Of a stretch of DNA of 37,503 nt, positions 16,545 through 22,397 are shown in pieces. Location of the stretch: positions 1 to 37,503 of the IMG/VR virus record IMGVR_UViG_3300037245_001110. The stretch is one strand, 5' to 3'. How positions within the stretch are numbered: position 1 is the first letter of the stretch; every line of letters starts with the position of its first letter. Made by a program: the position numbers and the translations under genes. The notes below the pieces were generated by a model. The model was not told where the DNA came from and did no database searches. It saw only the letters and a program-made list of their open reading frames with translations. The stretch is from a virus.

Positions 16545-16575
16545 GCAATATATAACATTTTACTTAATTATGCAA
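16545..16575 (-). promoter_or_regulatory. Promoter for the tail operon (extended phage motif)
   Basis: On the minus strand TTG (16575-16573) starts the motif TTGCATAATTAAG, followed after exactly 20 bases by TATATTGC (16552-16545). The predicted start lies near 16538, about 20 bases before the ATG at 16517. The -7 box differs from the host TAnnTTTG consensus at its last two bases. Confidence 0.7.
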
Positions 16576-16604
16576 TAGTTATTTTCACATTTAATTGCAT
16601 TTTC

Positions 16605-17804
16605 TTACATAGCTCTTTGTCTTCCTTTCTTCTTTTTCGGCGAAAGGTATGTCTGCACAGCATAACGCATCGCGTCAAGTAGATGATTCAGTATATCAGC
16701 AGGGACCTCACCCTTTTTATCTAGCCACAGCCACCCCCGCAGCTCCTTCGCTAGGTTGGTTGATTCTTTAGTGATGACGAGTCGATAACCTTGCAACATC
16801 TTAATGTCATCAAGTATCTTATTCTTAGAGACCTCTACTATATTGAACTTGTGCTTACACTTTTTCAAATCCTTAATAGTCCTTGATGCCTGCGAGTCTG
16901 CTATAATCAACTTCTTGCCTACATTTCGGCTGTTGATAACGTCTCCTAACTCATCGGTTGATAGGTTGTTCTGATATATCTCTTCGTGCAGATATATGAT
17001 CTTATTAACATTATCGACAGCAACTTTGATTAGTGCATCAGGATCGCGCACACCGAAGTCTAGGCCGTACAAATAGGGCAAGTCGTTATTAAATTCGCCA
17101 AACTCCCAATTCTGAAGTATAGCACCTTCGAGCTGGCCCAGCAGTCCAAGCCCGTAAACCTTCCACCAGTTGGCCCAATACTTATTCCTAATGTTAGATT
17201 CCTTAAAGAGATCCTTGCTGTCAGGATTAAAGAAGCCCTTAACAAGAGCCTTCTTAATCTTCTTGACAATACTACTCTCAAGGCATTCGTTATCCTTATA
17301 TGTTAGCACCAACCAATCGGTATCTTCATCATCGGTAAATTCTTCGTGAGCCCAGAATTCGTTCGATGGGTTAAAGTCAATCCACACCTCGCGAGAGGTC
17401 CTCATGTCTAATTGGTCGAACGCATCAAACGATATGTTATTCGCTTCGTTGACGTACAGTATATGACGACGAGCACCCCTGAGCTTATCTGCCTGATCTG
17501 CACCAAAGAACTCGATATAGGACCCATTGGCGAATGTATACTTCGAATCCGTCTCACGCCAATTGTTAGGATTCCAACGATTAGTAGACTTCATTATCTT
17601 AATAAAGTCTTTTCTTGCACCACGGCGCAAATGCGGGAAGTTTTCAGAAACTATTGATATCTCAAGGTCCTTATTCTTGCAAGCCTTATCAATGAGTATC
17701 GGAATGATGCCATAAGTTTTACCAGCGGAAGTCCCCCCAGGTACGAATTTGTAGCGCTTCTTTAACTTAAGAAGCTTATTTATCGCTGTCGTTCGAAAGA
17801 ACAT
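16605..17804 (-). CDS. terL: Terminase large subunit, 399 aa
   Basis: The packaging motor ATPase and genome nuclease. Walker A-like GGTSAGKT is at residues 23-30, Walker B ILYVNE at 115-120 with Glu120 as the likely catalytic acid, and a coupling-type segment VWIDFNPSNEFW follows at about 137-148. The RNase H-like nuclease domain starts at LYGLDFGVRDPDAL (about 244-257), with IIADSQASRT and a final ILNHLLDAMRYAV supplying further acidic residues. At 399 aa it is at the compact end for the family. It overlaps the small-subunit gene by 29 bases, and the basic tail KKKKGRQRAM is complete. Confidence 0.93.
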   Translation of the reverse strand: MFFRTTAINKLLKLKKRYKFVPGGTSAGKTYGIIPILIDKACKNKDLEISIVSENFPHLRRGARKDFIKIMKSTNRWNPNNWRETDSKYTFANGSYIEFFGADQADKLRGARRHILYVNEANNISFDAFDQLDMRTSREVWIDFNPSNEFWAHEEFTDDEDTDWLVLTYKDNECLESSIVKKIKKALVKGFFNPDSKDLFKESNIRNKYWANWWKVYGLGLLGQLEGAILQNWEFGEFNNDLPYLYGLDFGVRDPDALIKVAVDNVNKIIYLHEEIYQNNLSTDELGDVINSRNVGKKLIIADSQASRTIKDLKKCKHKFNIVEVSKNKILDDIKMLQGYRLVITKESTNLAKELRGWLWLDKKGEVPADILNHLLDAMRYAVQTYLSPKKKKGRQRAM

Positions 17805-18201
17805 CTTCTTCAGGGAATAATGGTTGCTCTTCTACTATAGAAATTCTTGTCGGAGACTTTAGTCCAACAATCTCGCAAATCTGTTTAAGTATTAACAATG
17901 CGCACTTGTAATCCTGTATCTTAACACTCTTGGAGTACAGATCGTCAAGTCTGGCCAGCGTTCTTCCTTTCTCAATATCAACGTCATTCTCGAAATTCAA
18001 GAATGTCTGTCTCACTTTTCTGATGTAATTATCAACAGTTCTAAACTTACTTAACTCTGAGGCTGTTGTAAAATAACCGTCATCAGTCCACTTTTTTGAA
18101 AAGAATTGAACAATTTCCTTCCGTTGCTTCGATCCATTTGTCATAAACGCATGAACCTCTCGAACCCGTTCATATACAATGTGTTGCGGTGTCATTGCCA
18201 T
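17776..18201 (-). CDS. terS: Probable terminase small subunit, 141 aa
   Basis: A 141-residue helical protein that lies immediately upstream of and overlaps the large terminase gene, the standard place for the DNA-recognition subunit. The N-terminal part (FMTNGSKQRKEIVQFFSKKW) looks like a helix-turn-helix; the C-terminal part (ALLILKQICEIVGLKSPTRI) is the familiar small-terminase helix followed by a 'GLK.P' motif. The assignment rests mainly on synteny and helix pattern. Confidence 0.75.
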   Translation of the reverse strand: MAMTPQHIVYERVREVHAFMTNGSKQRKEIVQFFSKKWTDDGYFTTASELSKFRTVDNYIRKVRQTFLNFENDVDIEKGRTLARLDDLYSKSVKIQDYKCALLILKQICEIVGLKSPTRISIVEEQPLFPEEDVLSNDSDK

Positions 18202-18202
18202 A

Positions 18203-18778
18203 TCACTTACCTACAATTTGATTCATCCAACTATTATGAAAATCATATATCTCTTTTGATTCTGTAATTACAAAATTTTCTATTCTTGCATTTTGGGAAT
18301 AGTTTGCACTCGATTCTATCGAGAAAAACATGTCCTTTGTCCTAAATGTAGAAACCTTAGCGTGCAACTTGTAGTGCACTTTAAGATCTATCTTTCCATC
18401 AATTGCCAATTCTGCAACCTGAGCATATAAATGAAATTTTCGCGTCTTCAATGACTGGTCAATAAGTAGACACATGTCAATATTGCAATCTTTTATCAAT
18501 TCAATGTAATCCTGATTAATCGACCATGTCGTCATACTAATGTGTTCAGGATCATACTTTTCAATCATATATTTTAACAGTTCGATACTCCCGAAATTGT
18601 CAGAGGAAATAAGATGCAAACATTCATCCTTTCCCATATCTGGCATAACTTCTTTCAATTCGCTATACCTATCTGCGAGCACTGCCTTTTTTTTTATGCT
18701 GGTCTTTATCGACTTGCCTTTAATCTTCTCAGTTGAATTGAGATTAGTGTCTCCAAATAAATGCCCGTATTCGCTCAT
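18203..18778 (-). CDS. Phospholipase D-like (single HKD) protein, 191 aa
   Basis: The C-terminal half contains KLHAKVSTF with His139 and Lys141, then IESSANYSQNARIENFVI, matching the HxK...(G/S)SxN core of PLD-superfamily phosphodiesterases; the usual Asp after HxK(x4) is not obvious. One HKD half per chain means activity, if any, would need a dimer, as in PLD-type nucleases such as Nuc or BfiI. The N-terminus is basic (KIKGKSIKTSIKKKAVLADR). The gene precedes terminase by one base and is the first gene of that operon, so a role in DNA packaging or end processing is plausible; anti-host nuclease is an alternative. Confidence 0.7.
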   Translation of the reverse strand: MSEYGHLFGDTNLNSTEKIKGKSIKTSIKKKAVLADRYSELKEVMPDMGKDECLHLISSDNFGSIELLKYMIEKYDPEHISMTTWSINQDYIELIKDCNIDMCLLIDQSLKTRKFHLYAQVAELAIDGKIDLKVHYKLHAKVSTFRTKDMFFSIESSANYSQNARIENFVITESKEIYDFHNSWMNQIVGK

Positions 18779-18794
18779 GTCTTTTTATTTGTAT

Positions 18795-18825
18795 GCAATA
18801 TACGAAATCTAAAGGGAGTAATCAA
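18795..18825 (-). promoter_or_regulatory. Promoter for the PLD-terminase operon
   Basis: On the minus strand TTG (18825-18823), 20-base spacer, TATATTGC (18802-18795), the same -7 box as the tail-operon promoter. The start codon at 18778 is about 17 bases downstream of the -7 box. It lacks TTGCATAATTAAG, although a related TATGCATAATTATG lies a few bases upstream. Confidence 0.55.
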
Positions 18826-18892
18826 TTATTTATGCATAATTATGATAAAAAGAACTCTAACAACAATCACATGACACGTACACATTATTAGG

Positions 18893-19165
18893 CAACACTT
18901 TATTATGAAAAACAACACTTTATTTTTACCGACAACACTTTATTATAATAAGTGTTGCGGTCTAATTAGTTGCACAGTAAGAGTTTATGTATTAACGCAA
19001 CACTTTACTGTATTTTTCCTCGTAGCGTATAAGTGTTAAGAACTTTTCAAGTTATATTATAATACTAATAAGGCTGTTGGTGTCGATAAAGTGTTGCGGT
19101 CTAATCAACTGAGTGCTAGCGTGATTACTAAAAAAGGGCGCAACACTTATATAAATAAAGTGTTG
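18893..19165. repeat. Iteron-like array in a 460-base gene-free region
   Basis: The gap from 18779 to 19240 has no gene. It holds nine copies of CAACACTTTATT or close variants: forward at 18893, 18913, 18933, 18998 and 19141, and inverted at 18947, 19030, 19085 and 19154. Copies 18933/18947 and 19141/19154 form two dyads, each 25 bases long. A 17-base perfect direct repeat (AAGTGTTGCGGTCTAAT) occurs at 18950 and 19089. The region sits where leftward late genes and rightward small genes diverge. An origin of replication with iterons, or an operator array for a phage repressor, are the two natural readings; I cannot decide between them. Confidence 0.85.
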
Positions 19166-19189
19166 CGTGTGCTTTTTAGGGGTGAAAAT

Positions 19190-19220
19190 TTGCATAATTA
19201 AGTAAGTTTTTGTATGTTTG
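19190..19220 (+). promoter_or_regulatory. Rightward promoter (extended phage motif)
   Basis: TTG at 19190-19192 begins TTGCATAATTAAG, and TATGTTTG lies at 19213-19220 after exactly 20 bases. The ATG of the first rightward gene is at 19241. The 19141-19165 dyad ends 24 bases upstream of the TTG, a position where a bound protein could repress or activate. Confidence 0.78.
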
Positions 19221-19240
19221 TGAGGAATTAAGGAAAAGAC

Positions 19241-19369
19241 ATGAGCAAGAAACTAACTAAAGACGAACTCAAGAAGAAACTCAAGTACCACAAATCGAGA
19301 GTGAAGTATTACAAAAGTAAACTCATTCAGATCGAAGATAGTGAAAGGAAGATTGGATTTAAATACTAA
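19241..19369 (+). CDS. Small basic helical protein, 42 aa
   Basis: A 42-residue product with 13 Lys and 2 Arg residues, predicted to be one long helix (KLTKDELKKKLKYHKSRVKY). It begins 20 bases after a good -7 box and ends 3 bases before the next gene, so it is the first gene of the rightward transcript. Such charge patterns fit nucleic-acid binding or a small coiled coil. Because it lies next to the iteron array it could act on it, but that is speculation. Confidence 0.65.
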   Translation: MSKKLTKDELKKKLKYHKSRVKYYKSKLIQIEDSERKIGFKY

Positions 19370-19372
19370 TAA

Positions 19373-19705
19373 ATGAAAAAACAATACACCCAAAACGGAA
19401 CAATACTCAAGGAAGAATCTCTTTCCATTGCGATTAATGGCAAAACAAAAGTCATATCGTACGTTAATGTCGACGACTGCCATGTATGTACATCTCATAA
19501 AGAAAACTCACAGGGCTTCATTATAGTTAACTTTAGTGGAGTTTCTAAGACAGCAGCTCGCGCAGTGTATGAAAGTCAAATTAAAGAGATATCTGCTGGC
19601 TATCGATTAAGAAGGATGTGCAAAGAAAAGGATTGCATCAATCCTAAGCACATGGAAGTAGTGACCGATAGTAGAGGGAATAGTCTTATTAGTAGGAAGT
19701 GGTGA
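19373..19705 (+). CDS. HNH-family protein lacking the usual histidines, 110 aa
   Basis: The C-terminal half follows the HNH_3-type endonuclease pattern: CHVCTSHKENSQGF at about 38-51, a strand-helix with KTAARAVYESQIKEISAGYR, then CKEKDCINPKHMEVVTDSRGN at about 85-105, matching the family's 'C...CxNPxHL...T...N' block. Two histidines normally present, the one in 'AHR' (here AAR) and the one before the first Cys of the block (here RRMC), are replaced. The protein therefore probably binds DNA without cutting it, or uses other residues. Related proteins in phages are often homing-type nucleases or regulators. It lies directly next to the iteron array. Confidence 0.7.
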   Translation: MKKQYTQNGTILKEESLSIAINGKTKVISYVNVDDCHVCTSHKENSQGFIIVNFSGVSKTAARAVYESQIKEISAGYRLRRMCKEKDCINPKHMEVVTDSRGNSLISRKW

Positions 19706-19812
19706 TTAGCGTTGGCATAAACGCAGCTGAAGAAACTAAAATGGAACAAATTAAATAATTAAACCACACCGCTAATTGACAAGCAATTGCGTTTGATACG
19801 CTGTTATACTTT

Positions 19813-19827
19813 GTTTTTGAGCGGTGG
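19813..19827 (+). repeat. Array junction motif copy 1 (GTTTTTGAGCGGTGG)
   Basis: GTTTTTGAGCGGTGG lies 18 bases before the ATG at 19846. An upstream CCACACCGC at 19764-19772 can partly pair with GCGGTGG. Copies 2 and 3 stand before two other small genes of the array. Confidence 0.7.
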
Positions 19828-19845
19828 TAATTTAAAACTTAACAG

Positions 19846-19962
19846 ATGACAAGAGAAGAGCATTTATTAGTGATACTCTCAGAAGAGTGTAGCGAAGTTG
19901 CGAAAGAAGCTTGCAAAGCACTAAGATTTAGTAGAAACTTGATAAAACATACAACATTATGA
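19846..19962 (+). CDS. Truncated MazG-like protein, 38 aa
   Basis: The product begins MTREEHLLVILSEECSEVAK and continues EACKALRFSR. The 'LxxLSEECxEVxxxxxKxLRF' text matches the N-terminus of MazG-like nucleotide pyrophosphohydrolases found in phages, which normally run to about 100-120 residues with a second ExxD metal motif. Here the protein stops after 38 residues, without the second motif, and its TGA overlaps the ATG of the next gene. It is most likely a remnant or a domain fragment and should lack hydrolase activity. Confidence 0.6.
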   Translation: MTREEHLLVILSEECSEVAKEACKALRFSRNLIKHTTL

Positions 19963-20153
19963 GTGCAGATAAGGAAATAAAAAAGCAGAGCAATTTGCCT
20001 CCACTTAGTGTTAGCACACGTTTTTTATGTGATGCGTGTGGGCTTGAAAAAGATGATAGTAGGAAGCATAAAATGTATGATGAAAATTGGAACGAACAAG
20101 AAGGCTTGAATATGTGCGAGGACTGCTTTAGGGATGGACTTGGCGTTAGTTAA
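19959..20153 (+). CDS. Small zinc-ribbon protein, 64 aa
   Basis: Two CxxC pairs, CDAC near residue 24 and CEDC near residue 53, separated by 25 residues, give a typical zinc-ribbon or treble-clef layout. The start ATG overlaps the stop of the MazG-like fragment (ATGA), implying coupling. The coding sequence at about 20004-20017 contains CTTAGTGTTAGC, a variant of the array junction text, so the N-terminal part may have been assembled across a junction. Function unknown. Confidence 0.6.
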   Translation: MSADKEIKKQSNLPPLSVSTRFLCDACGLEKDDSRKHKMYDENWNEQEGLNMCEDCFRDGLGVS

Positions 20154-20295
20154 ATGTGGGCTAACGATTTGCGGTATGATTTGATTTTTAACGGATTTGA
20201 AACACCTACCTATCAAATAAAATTGAAGTTAAACCGAAGCAGAAAGGGTAAATAAGCACTGCAACCACACTGTCTTATATTTATTGTTGTAGTGC

Positions 20296-20310
20296 GTTTT
20301 TGAGCGATGG
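20296..20310 (+). repeat. Array junction motif copy 2 with flanking inverted repeat
   Basis: GTTTTTGAGCGATGG differs from copy 1 by one base, and that change (GGTGG to GATGG) creates the ATG used by the next gene at 20307. Just upstream, GCACTGCAAC (20256-20265) pairs with GTTGTAGTGC (20286-20295) across a 20-base loop. The 150 bases before this gene hold no gene. Confidence 0.7.
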
Positions 20311-20483
20311 AGATTGAAAAAGATACAGTAAAAGAAAACCCTAATTACCTTGGGTACGACGAAGATCATAACGGAGATTGGGACGATTTTTTTATGTGTC
20401 CTGATTGCAAAGAAAATAATTACATAACAATTAATGATACTGAATGTATATTGTGCCGTGAAAAAATCGAGTGGGTAGGCTAA
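20307..20483 (+). CDS. Small zinc-ribbon protein, 58 aa
   Basis: An acidic 58-residue protein with CPDC near residue 31 and CILC near residue 47, a two-knuckle zinc ribbon. Its N-terminus is Asp/Asn/Glu rich (GYDEDHNGDWDD). The start codon lies within junction motif copy 2; no other Met is present before residue 30. The stop TAA overlaps the ATG of a 21-codon reading frame. Function unknown. Confidence 0.6.
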   Translation: MEIEKDTVKENPNYLGYDEDHNGDWDDFFMCPDCKENNYITINDTECILCREKIEWVG

Positions 20484-20548
20484 TGAACTACAATGAACAA
20501 ATGTATGAGCCGTGCTTGTTCGATACTTTCAAACTAAACGGCTTTTAA
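20483..20548 (+). CDS. Tiny coupled reading frame, 21 aa
   Basis: MNYNEQMYEPCLFDTFKLNG plus one residue, starting in a TAATG overlap with the gene before. Coupling by TAATG and the matching strand make translation possible, but at 21 residues chance cannot be excluded. Confidence 0.3.
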   Translation: MNYNEQMYEPCLFDTFKLNGF

Positions 20549-20579
20549 TCGCATGGCTTATTACATAGTGTTAGCTTTT

Positions 20580-20592
20580 GTTTGAGCGGTGG
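20580..20592 (+). repeat. Array junction motif copy 3 (GTTTGAGCGGTGG)
   Basis: A version of the junction motif two T shorter, 14 bases before the ATG at 20607. It is preceded by CATAGTGTTAGC (20564-20575), which recurs at 20976-20987 within the next-but-one gene. Confidence 0.65.
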
Positions 20593-20606
20593 AAAATCTT
20601 AATAGA

Positions 20607-20765
20607 ATGAGTGATTTAATTTGTAAAATAACAGGATTAAGTAAACAAGTAGTAAAGCTTGATAAGAATTTTCATATTTACATACACGGTGATAAGAAAA
20701 ATATAGAAGAGGGAAGCGATGATAAAGGTAAATTTATAAAGCTTTACTATAATGAAGTGAGATAG
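20607..20765 (+). CDS. Hypothetical small protein, 52 aa
   Basis: A 52-residue basic protein with beta-prone text: CKITGLSKQVVKLDKNFHIY at about 6-25 and KGKFIKLYYNEVR at the end. Cys6 and the 'C.iTG' opening recall small zinc-less remnants of ribbon domains, but no family is recognised. It stands alone between two array junctions. Confidence 0.55.
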   Translation: MSDLICKITGLSKQVVKLDKNFHIYIHGDKKNIEEGSDDKGKFIKLYYNEVR

Positions 20766-20831
20766 TGCGCTGGCTAATGAAAGCTAACGTGAAATGTATG
20801 GCAATGTTTATTTAACGAAATAATAGAACGA

Positions 20832-21092
20832 ATGTTGAAACTTAGAAAAGCAAACAGAACCGAAAAAAAAGACTTCCCGAATGCGGTTGCAACTATAACT
20901 ATAGGTAGGCACGAAGCTCAATTAACGCAAAAAGATATTGATTTACTACACAGCAAGTTAAATAAATTTGCTATACATAGTGTTAGCAAGCTGTTAATTG
21001 CGTTTTGGTACTATCTACGACACGGTAACGACCAAGGTACGCCTAAAGAAGAAATACAAGAAGGTGTTGATGTGTTCATTAGCAATTTATAG
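20832..21092 (+). CDS. Hypothetical protein, 86 aa, possibly a junction fusion
   Basis: An 86-residue protein. The middle residues (about 48-53) are encoded by CATAGTGTTAGC, the same text that precedes junction motif copy 3, so the second half may have been joined to the first through an array junction. The N-terminus is basic (MLKLRKANRTEKKDF); the C-terminus is acidic. The gene is followed by GCTAACGTTCGGAGCTATG, another junction-like element. No family recognised. Confidence 0.5.
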   Translation: MLKLRKANRTEKKDFPNAVATITIGRHEAQLTQKDIDLLHSKLNKFAIHSVSKLLIAFWYYLRHGNDQGTPKEEIQEGVDVFISNL

Positions 21093-21198
21093 TTGCTAAC
21101 GTTCGGAGCTATGAATAGTTGGCTCAACCATAACAGCAAATAAACAAACGAGTACAAACCGCCCAATGACCGAGAGCGAGGGCATAAAATCAAATAAT

Positions 21199-21456
21199 AT
21201 GAATAAATTTAATTTAGGCGAAGAAGCAAAAGACAAGATCACTGGATTTAAAGGCATTTTGACAGGGTACATGAAATGCTTAACAGGTTGTGACCAATAC
21301 TGTATCCAGCCAAAATGTGAAGGGGTTCTGGCTGATAAATTACCCGAGGCTAACTGGATTGATGAAGGCAGGGTAGAGTTGATTGAAGGGATAGGTGTGG
21401 AACCAGGAAAAGTGGCAAGCAAGTCTGGAAGAGGCTCATGCTGCCCTGCTCCGTGA
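21199..21456 (+). CDS. Phage protein of the 'xDxITGFxGI' family, 85 aa
   Basis: I choose the ATG at 21199 over one at 21166 because the conserved text begins right after it: MNKFNLGEEAKDKITGFKGI, then LTGCDQYCIQPK and WIDEGRVELIEG. This layout (a strand ending in KDxITGFxGI, a 'GCxQYxIQP' strand and a 'xDExRxE' strand) is common in small phage proteins with a compact SH3-like beta barrel and no assigned function. The C-terminus adds a Ser/Gly/Cys/Pro-rich tail (SGRGSCCPAP). A short relative lacking the second half is at 23845-23961. It is the last gene of the rightward array. Confidence 0.65.
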   Translation: MNKFNLGEEAKDKITGFKGILTGYMKCLTGCDQYCIQPKCEGVLADKLPEANWIDEGRVELIEGIGVEPGKVASKSGRGSCCPAP

Positions 21457-21512
21457 TAGCGTGCGTTGGCTAAAATCAAGAAACGAGATAAAGCCAATTG
21501 TTTATAGCTCTT

Positions 21513-21569
21513 GTTCTCTGCTGTACTTTCAAGTTCTGTTTTTTCTTTAAGAACTGTATAGCAGAGAAC
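21513..21569. repeat. Long imperfect hairpin at the end of the small-gene array
   Basis: GTTCTCTGCT at 21513-21522 is an exact inverse of AGCAGAGAAC at 21560-21569; inside, AGTTCT (21532-21537) pairs with AGAACT (21550-21555). It lies in the 222-base gene-free gap between the last rightward gene and the leftward recombination genes. It may be a structured RNA, a cruciform or another array junction. Confidence 0.65.
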
Positions 21570-21644
21570 TAATTTATATAATTCGTGTTTTTACATGAAT
21601 TATTATCAATAGTTAAAGGCCGTTCTTTTCAGAATAGCGTAATT

Positions 21645-21680
21645 AAAAAAAAGCCCGCACATTAAGTACGGGCTTTTTTT
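21645..21680. terminator. Bidirectional intrinsic terminator
   Basis: GCCCG and CGGGC form the stem around an 11-base loop, flanked by eight A on the left and seven T on the right, extending the stem to about 12 pairs. It lies between convergent genes ending at 21456 (plus) and 21679 (minus) and can stop transcription from both sides. The minus-strand gene's stop codon lies at the very edge of the T run. Confidence 0.85.
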
Positions 21681-21924
21681 ATAAGACATCAGCAACGATC
21701 TCAACTTTGCAAATCTTCTTCATCTCACCAAGGCTGAGCGATCTATGGCAGCGTCCATCGCTATACTCATACAGCCAAAGTCGTTGAGCCTCGTCCTTTG
21801 CCTTCGCATCCGAGCCCTTGGTAGTAATAGCATATTCTCTGAATACTCTTCCGCCCAGCACACCCCTAGTAATCTCAAGCACTACATTCACTGTTCTCTC
21901 TGTGTTACTTTTCACGCTTTTCAT
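21679..21924 (-). CDS. Hypothetical protein, 81 aa, end of recombination operon
   Basis: An 81-residue alpha/beta protein: three strands in the first 35 residues (RTVNVVLEITRGVLGGRVF), a helical middle (AKAKDEAQRLWLYEYSDGR) and a final helix-strand. Its ATG overlaps the stop of the nuclease gene (4 bases). It ends at a bidirectional terminator. Possibly an accessory of the nuclease upstream; no family recognised. Confidence 0.65.
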   Translation of the reverse strand: MKSVKSNTERTVNVVLEITRGVLGGRVFREYAITTKGSDAKAKDEAQRLWLYEYSDGRCHRSLSLGEMKKICKVEIVADVL

Positions 21925-22397
21925 ACTTGAATACTATTAAATTCAGGATCATAATTAGACATTATATAGTCTAACTTTACAGACTCTGTGCTTGACATGC
22001 CTACCAGATTCTTTATATAATTCAACGTATCCGCACTCTCTAATGCCAAAAATCCAGCATTAAAACGATGATCCATCAAGCTATTCATCACCTGCATAAA
22101 GTGTTCGAACGAGAACACGAAGAACGCAAGTCCCGAGCGCTCTTGTACGGACTTGCACCAATCGTATTGATTTTTCAAGTGCTCAGTCTTGTGCGACGAT
22201 CCATTAACCTTGATCTCAATAGGGATCAAGTGCCCCCATTTTGAACAGTAATTTAAATCAGACACGCCCTTAATGAGGCCCAGTCCTTTCTTATTTCTAT
22301 TAGTCTTGTTTTCGGTTCTAAACAACATACCTCTTTCGGATTTGTATTCTTTATGAAACCACAAAACACATTTTTGCTGTAGCTGATCTTCGGTCAT
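21921..22397 (-). CDS. VRR-NUC/Hjc-like PD-(D/E)XK nuclease, 158 aa
   Basis: Residues about 40-72 show a PD-(D/E)XK core: KGVSDLNYC with the acidic residue after GxxD, then HLIPIEIKVNG with E-x-K. The N-terminus (TEDQLQQKCVLWFHKEY) corresponds to the first helix with its conserved Glu/Gln and is characteristic of VRR-NUC proteins. These are structure-specific endonucleases, often acting as Holliday-junction resolvases in phages. At 158 aa it is slightly longer than minimal VRR-NUC (about 100-130). It overlaps the exonuclease gene by 4 bases, fitting a recombination and branch-resolution role. Confidence 0.75.
   Translation of the reverse strand: MTEDQLQQKCVLWFHKEYKSERGMLFRTENKTNRNKKGLGLIKGVSDLNYCSKWGHLIPIEIKVNGSSHKTEHLKNQYDWCKSVQERSGLAFFVFSFEHFMQVMNSLMDHRFNAGFLALESADTLNYIKNLVGMSSTESVKLDYIMSNYDPEFNSIQV

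Noticed and set aside
18893-19165. CRISPR array
   Set aside because: Repeat units are only about 12 bases, occur in both orientations and have irregular spacing; no cas genes are present.
19700-21500. True integron attC array
   Set aside because: The gaps contain inverted repeats, but no canonical RYYYAAC/GTTRRRY core pair and no tyrosine integrase gene. I report a recurring-junction array without naming it an integron.
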